A stretch of 64,000 nucleotides of DNA from Saccharopolyspora erythraea (lineage in GTDB: Bacteria; Actinomycetota; Actinomycetes; Mycobacteriales; Pseudonocardiaceae), in contig NZ_CP054839.1 of assembly GCF_018141105.1 (NCBI RefSeq), positions 3,906,001 to 3,970,000 on the forward strand, written 5' to 3'. The notes under the pieces are model-generated. The model was not told the origin of the DNA. It saw nothing but the letters and a program-made list of their open reading frames with translations, and did not search any database. The number at the start of each line of letters is the position of its first letter. Within the stretch, counting starts at the first letter, position 1. The position numbers and the translations under genes were made by a program. Of this stretch, positions 61,479-64,000 are shown in pieces.

Positions 61479-63398
61479 TCACTGGATCGGTGGCAGCTCC
61501 TGCTCCAGTCCGAGCAGCGGGGCGAACGGGTCGCCCACCTCGTCGAGGCGGTCGAAGACGGTGCGAATCGTCCACCGGTCGGGCGTCAGGTCCGGGTCGT
61601 CGAGCTCGTCCCAACCGACCGGCACCGAGATCGGCGCCCCCGGGCGCGGGCGCGCGCTGTAGGGCGCGACGAGCGTCTTGTTGACGACGTTCTGCGTGTA
61701 GTCCAGGCGGGCCAGCCCGCGCCGCTCGTTCTTCTGCCACGCCCAGCTGACCAGGTCGGGCACGGTGGCACCGATGGCTCTGGACACCTTCTCCACCCAG
61801 CGGCGGGTTTCCTGGTAGGTGTAGCGCGGCGCGATGGGCACCCAGATCTGCACGCCCCGCTGACCGGTGACCTTGGGCCCTGCCCGCACACCGAGGTGCT
61901 CCAGCGCGGTGCGGTGCAGCCGGGCGAGGGCGAGCACGTCCTCGAACGAGGTCTTCGGCCCCGGGTCGATGTCGAACAGCGCCCACGTCGGGTGCTCCAC
62001 GTCGGAGGCGCACGACGTCCACGGGTGCAGCTCCAGCGCTGCGTAGTTGGCGAGCCAGGCAAGCGCGGGGACGCTGTCGGCGATGACGTAGTGCTGCGTC
62101 TCGTCCGGGTCGGCCGCCTCGTAGCGCCACCTGGTGAGCCAGTCCGGCGCGTGGCTCGGTACCTCCTTGTGCCAGAAGCCGGGCTTGTCCGCGCCGTCGG
62201 GGTAGCGGTGGGTGTTGAGGGGCCGGTCGGCCAGGTAGGGCAGGATCACCGGTCCGATCCGCGCGTGGTAGCGGACGAAGTCGCGTTTGGTCACCGCCGG
62301 TTCGTCATCGCGGGCCGGGAACAGGACCTTGTCGAGGTTGGTCAGCGCCAGGCGGCGCCCGCCGACCCCCCACGACCCCTTGGCGCCGAGCTCGTCCAGC
62401 GCTGCCAGCTCCGCCGCCGAGGGCGGGTCCCACCGAGGTCGTTCGTCGCGTCCGCCTCCGGACTTCTCCTTGTCCGCCTTGCGCCCGGACCTGCGCGCGG
62501 TGGTGGCTCGCTGCTTCGCACCCGACTTCTCCCGCGTCTTCGCCGGTTTGGTGTCGGCCTTCTTCGACGTCCCGGATCCGGCCTTGCTCGACGAGGATGC
62601 GCTGGAAGCCTTGGCGGATGAGCCGGTGCCGGGGGATTTGCCGGACGAACCGGTGCCGGAGGACTTGCCCGACGCTGCGCTGCCGGATCCGGTGGACCGG
62701 GCCGTCTTGCGCTCTCCGGACCGCGAGCCGCGGCTGGACTTCCCGGCCGTTTCGCGGTCCACGGGGACCTCCGCCTCGGAAGCGGGCAGGTCGCTGCGCC
62801 ACATCGCGTCCGGGGCGGCGGCGACCTCCTCGTTCGTCCGGCCGCTCTTGACCGACTCGAGGTGGTCCTCGGCCGTCCACCCCGCCTCGGCGTGCTCGTC
62901 CTTCTTGTGCAGCAGCAGCCACTGCTCCTTGCCCGAGTCGTCGTCGCCGCGCCGGACGAGCACGAAGCGCCCGCCGAGCTTCTCCCCGTGCAGGTCGAAG
63001 TGCAGGTTCCCGGCCTCGATCGCCTCGGCCGGGTCATCGGTCTCGGCGGGCTCCCACGTGCCGCGGTCCCACACGATGACGTCCCCGCCGCCGTACTCGC
63101 CCTCGGGGATCACGCCTTCGAAGTCGGTGTACTCGATGGGGTGGTCCTCGACCCGCACGGCCAGGTGCCTGGCCTTCGGGTCCAGCGTCGGGCCCTTGGG
63201 CACGGCCCAGCTCAGCAGCACGCCGTCGAGCTCGAGCCGAAGGTCGTAGTGGCGGCGCCGCGCGCGGTGGCGCTGGACGACGAACCGGTTGCCGCCGGGG
63301 CGCGCGCCGCCCTCCCGGCCGGACGGCTCGCTGGTGCGGCTGAAGTCGCGCTTGCGCTGGTACTCGGTGAGCCGCCCGGACTCCTTCGCGGAACTCAT
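61479..63398 (-). CDS. ligD: LigD-type protein: 3'-phosphoesterase plus primase-polymerase, no ligase
   Basis: 639 residues. The N-terminal phosphoesterase domain (about 10-190) has FVVQRHRARRRHYDLRLELDG (His and Asp ligands, given as the family's core), SWAVPKGPTLDP and EGEYGGGDVIVWD. A linker of about 120 Ser/Gly/Lys residues follows (about 205-330). The C-terminal polymerase domain has WALFDIDPGP (D-x-D metal site), GQRGVQIWVPI and LARLDYTQN. The ATP-dependent ligase domain of LigD is absent, and the order (PE then POL) differs from mycobacterial LigD (POL-PE-LIG). Role: end processing in Ku-dependent end joining with a separate ligase. Start MSSAKESG; 63440 is a weaker alternative. Confidence 0.9.
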   Translation of the reverse strand: MSSAKESGRLTEYQRKRDFSRTSEPSGREGGARPGGNRFVVQRHRARRRHYDLRLELDGVLLSWAVPKGPTLDPKARHLAVRVEDHPIEYTDFEGVIPEGEYGGGDVIVWDRGTWEPAETDDPAEAIEAGNLHFDLHGEKLGGRFVLVRRGDDDSGKEQWLLLHKKDEHAEAGWTAEDHLESVKSGRTNEEVAAAPDAMWRSDLPASEAEVPVDRETAGKSSRGSRSGERKTARSTGSGSAASGKSSGTGSSGKSPGTGSSAKASSASSSSKAGSGTSKKADTKPAKTREKSGAKQRATTARRSGRKADKEKSGGGRDERPRWDPPSAAELAALDELGAKGSWGVGGRRLALTNLDKVLFPARDDEPAVTKRDFVRYHARIGPVILPYLADRPLNTHRYPDGADKPGFWHKEVPSHAPDWLTRWRYEAADPDETQHYVIADSVPALAWLANYAALELHPWTSCASDVEHPTWALFDIDPGPKTSFEDVLALARLHRTALEHLGVRAGPKVTGQRGVQIWVPIAPRYTYQETRRWVEKVSRAIGATVPDLVSWAWQKNERRGLARLDYTQNVVNKTLVAPYSARPRPGAPISVPVGWDELDDPDLTPDRWTIRTVFDRLDEVGDPFAPLLGLEQELPPIQ

Positions 63399-63449
63399 CC
63401 CAATCGGATACCCGAGCAACGCGGCCCGAAAAGCGGGCATCGCGAGGCC

Positions 63450-64000
63450 TCAGCGCGGCTCCTCCTCCAGCTCGAACGGCAGCAGCTCCAGCGCCCGGTT
63501 GTACCTCGCGACCAGGTCCTCCTCGTCGCTCCCGCCGAGGTAGATCGCCGCGAGCTCGTAGCTGTAGGAGTCCTGCGCCGGCAGGTCGGAGAGCCATTCG
63601 CCCTCGTTGGCGACGATGTCCACGATGGTGCCGGGCATCTCCTCGCGCACCCGCGCCACGTCCTCCTCGGACGGCACGCTGCGCACCAGCGCGTTGCCGA
63701 ACGTGCGGTAGTACCACTTGGCGGCCACCGCGTGCTCGCCCTGCCCGCTCGGCTGCTGCGGGTCGCGCCCCAGCGCCAGGCGGACCATGGACTGGTAGTT
63801 GGGCACGCCGTCGACGTACTCGAACAGCGGGGCGTGCGACTGCGACAGGCGCGGGTTGACCTCCAGGATGTTGAGCGCGTCGCGGTCGGGATCCCAGAAG
63901 AACTCGATGTTGAACGTCGACGACGAGAGCCCGATCTGGCGGATCACCCGGACCGCGATGTCGCAGGCGCGGTCGGCCACCTCCTGCGGCAGGCTCGACG
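63450..64000 (-). CDS. ATP-grasp domain protein (N-terminus beyond window)
   Basis: The last 183 residues of an ATP-grasp enzyme; the frame is open to the window edge. STFNIEFFWDPDRDALNILEVNPRLSQSHAPLFEYVDG contains the C-terminal ATP-grasp metal ligands (E of NIEFF and E/N of LEVNPR). The tail (VDIVANEGEWLSDLP) suggests a carboxylate-amine ligase or biotin-carboxylase-like subgroup. Substrate cannot be told. The gene is upstream of ligD on the same strand, 51 bases apart, with a short GCCCG/CGGGC hairpin in the gap. Confidence 0.82.
   Translation of the reverse strand, partial: SSLPQEVADRACDIAVRVIRQIGLSSSTFNIEFFWDPDRDALNILEVNPRLSQSHAPLFEYVDGVPNYQSMVRLALGRDPQQPSGQGEHAVAAKWYYRTFGNALVRSVPSEEDVARVREEMPGTIVDIVANEGEWLSDLPAQDSYSYELAAIYLGGSDEEDLVARYNRALELLPFELEEEPR

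Overview
The window is very GC-rich with strong G/C preference at third codon positions, many GTG starts and many 4-base GTGA/ATGA gene overlaps. This is typical of a filamentous actinomycete of the Pseudonocardiales. The most specific clue is a 47-residue class III lanthipeptide precursor (12064-12207). As I remember it, it closely resembles the erythreapeptin precursor of Saccharopolyspora erythraea, so a Saccharopolyspora species is my best guess (an inference from memory, not a search). I saw no tRNA, rRNA, CRISPR array or intact insertion sequence.

Layout. 1-4659 (minus, running off the left edge): a eukaryote-like multidomain acyl-CoA carboxylase. 5.4-8.6 kb: a secreted endonuclease/exonuclease/phosphatase-fold enzyme, a small secreted protein and a phospholipase D-family protein. 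8.6-14.8 kb (minus): a complete class III lanthipeptide cluster made of a lyase-kinase-cyclase synthetase, the precursor, a perfect 17-bp hairpin and two ABC half-transporters. 15.3-19 kb: a YjbR-type protein, a membrane protein and a damaged LAL-type regulator that lacks its DNA-binding domain. 19-24.1 kb (minus): a tautomerase/TetR pair, a dehydrogenase/DUF1015 pair and a CoA-transferase. 24.3-30.3 kb: a Tat-secreted TagC-like propeller protein, four membrane proteins (DedA, GAP/Sap, AI-2E and EamA families), a DinB protein and a MarR regulator coupled to the EamA transporter. 30.5-37.7 kb: an isolated phage tail-tube-like protein, a TetR/methyltransferase pair sharing twin operators, a block of SDR, FAD dehydrogenase and tandem-TetR genes, and a DadA-like oxidase. 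37.7-41 kb: an OtrA/TetM-like ribosomal protection GTPase with a leader ORF, and a GlxA-type regulator. 41.1-42.4 kb: a repeat and a cluster of small unrecognised ORFs. 42.6-47.1 kb: an aldehyde dehydrogenase, GMC oxidoreductase and permease operon that looks like choline-to-betaine oxidation.

47.1-55.8 kb is a dense stress-signalling block: two STAS proteins, three HATPase-type anti-sigma or regulatory proteins, a GAF-PP2C phosphatase, a SigB/SigF-family sigma factor and a GAF histidine kinase with a LuxR response regulator. The anti-sigma/sigma operon has a GTTT-N16-GGGTAA promoter of the kind its own sigma factor is expected to read. The betaine-type operon next to it fits an osmotic or general stress theme.

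56.1-64 kb holds DNA-repair and miscellaneous genes: UdgX (covalent uracil-binding glycosylase family), a helical protein, a 1028-residue Tat-exported TolB-propeller/amidohydrolase fusion, a GNAT acetyltransferase, a small acidic protein, a LigD variant with phosphoesterase and polymerase domains but no ligase, and the C-terminal part of an ATP-grasp protein running off the right edge.
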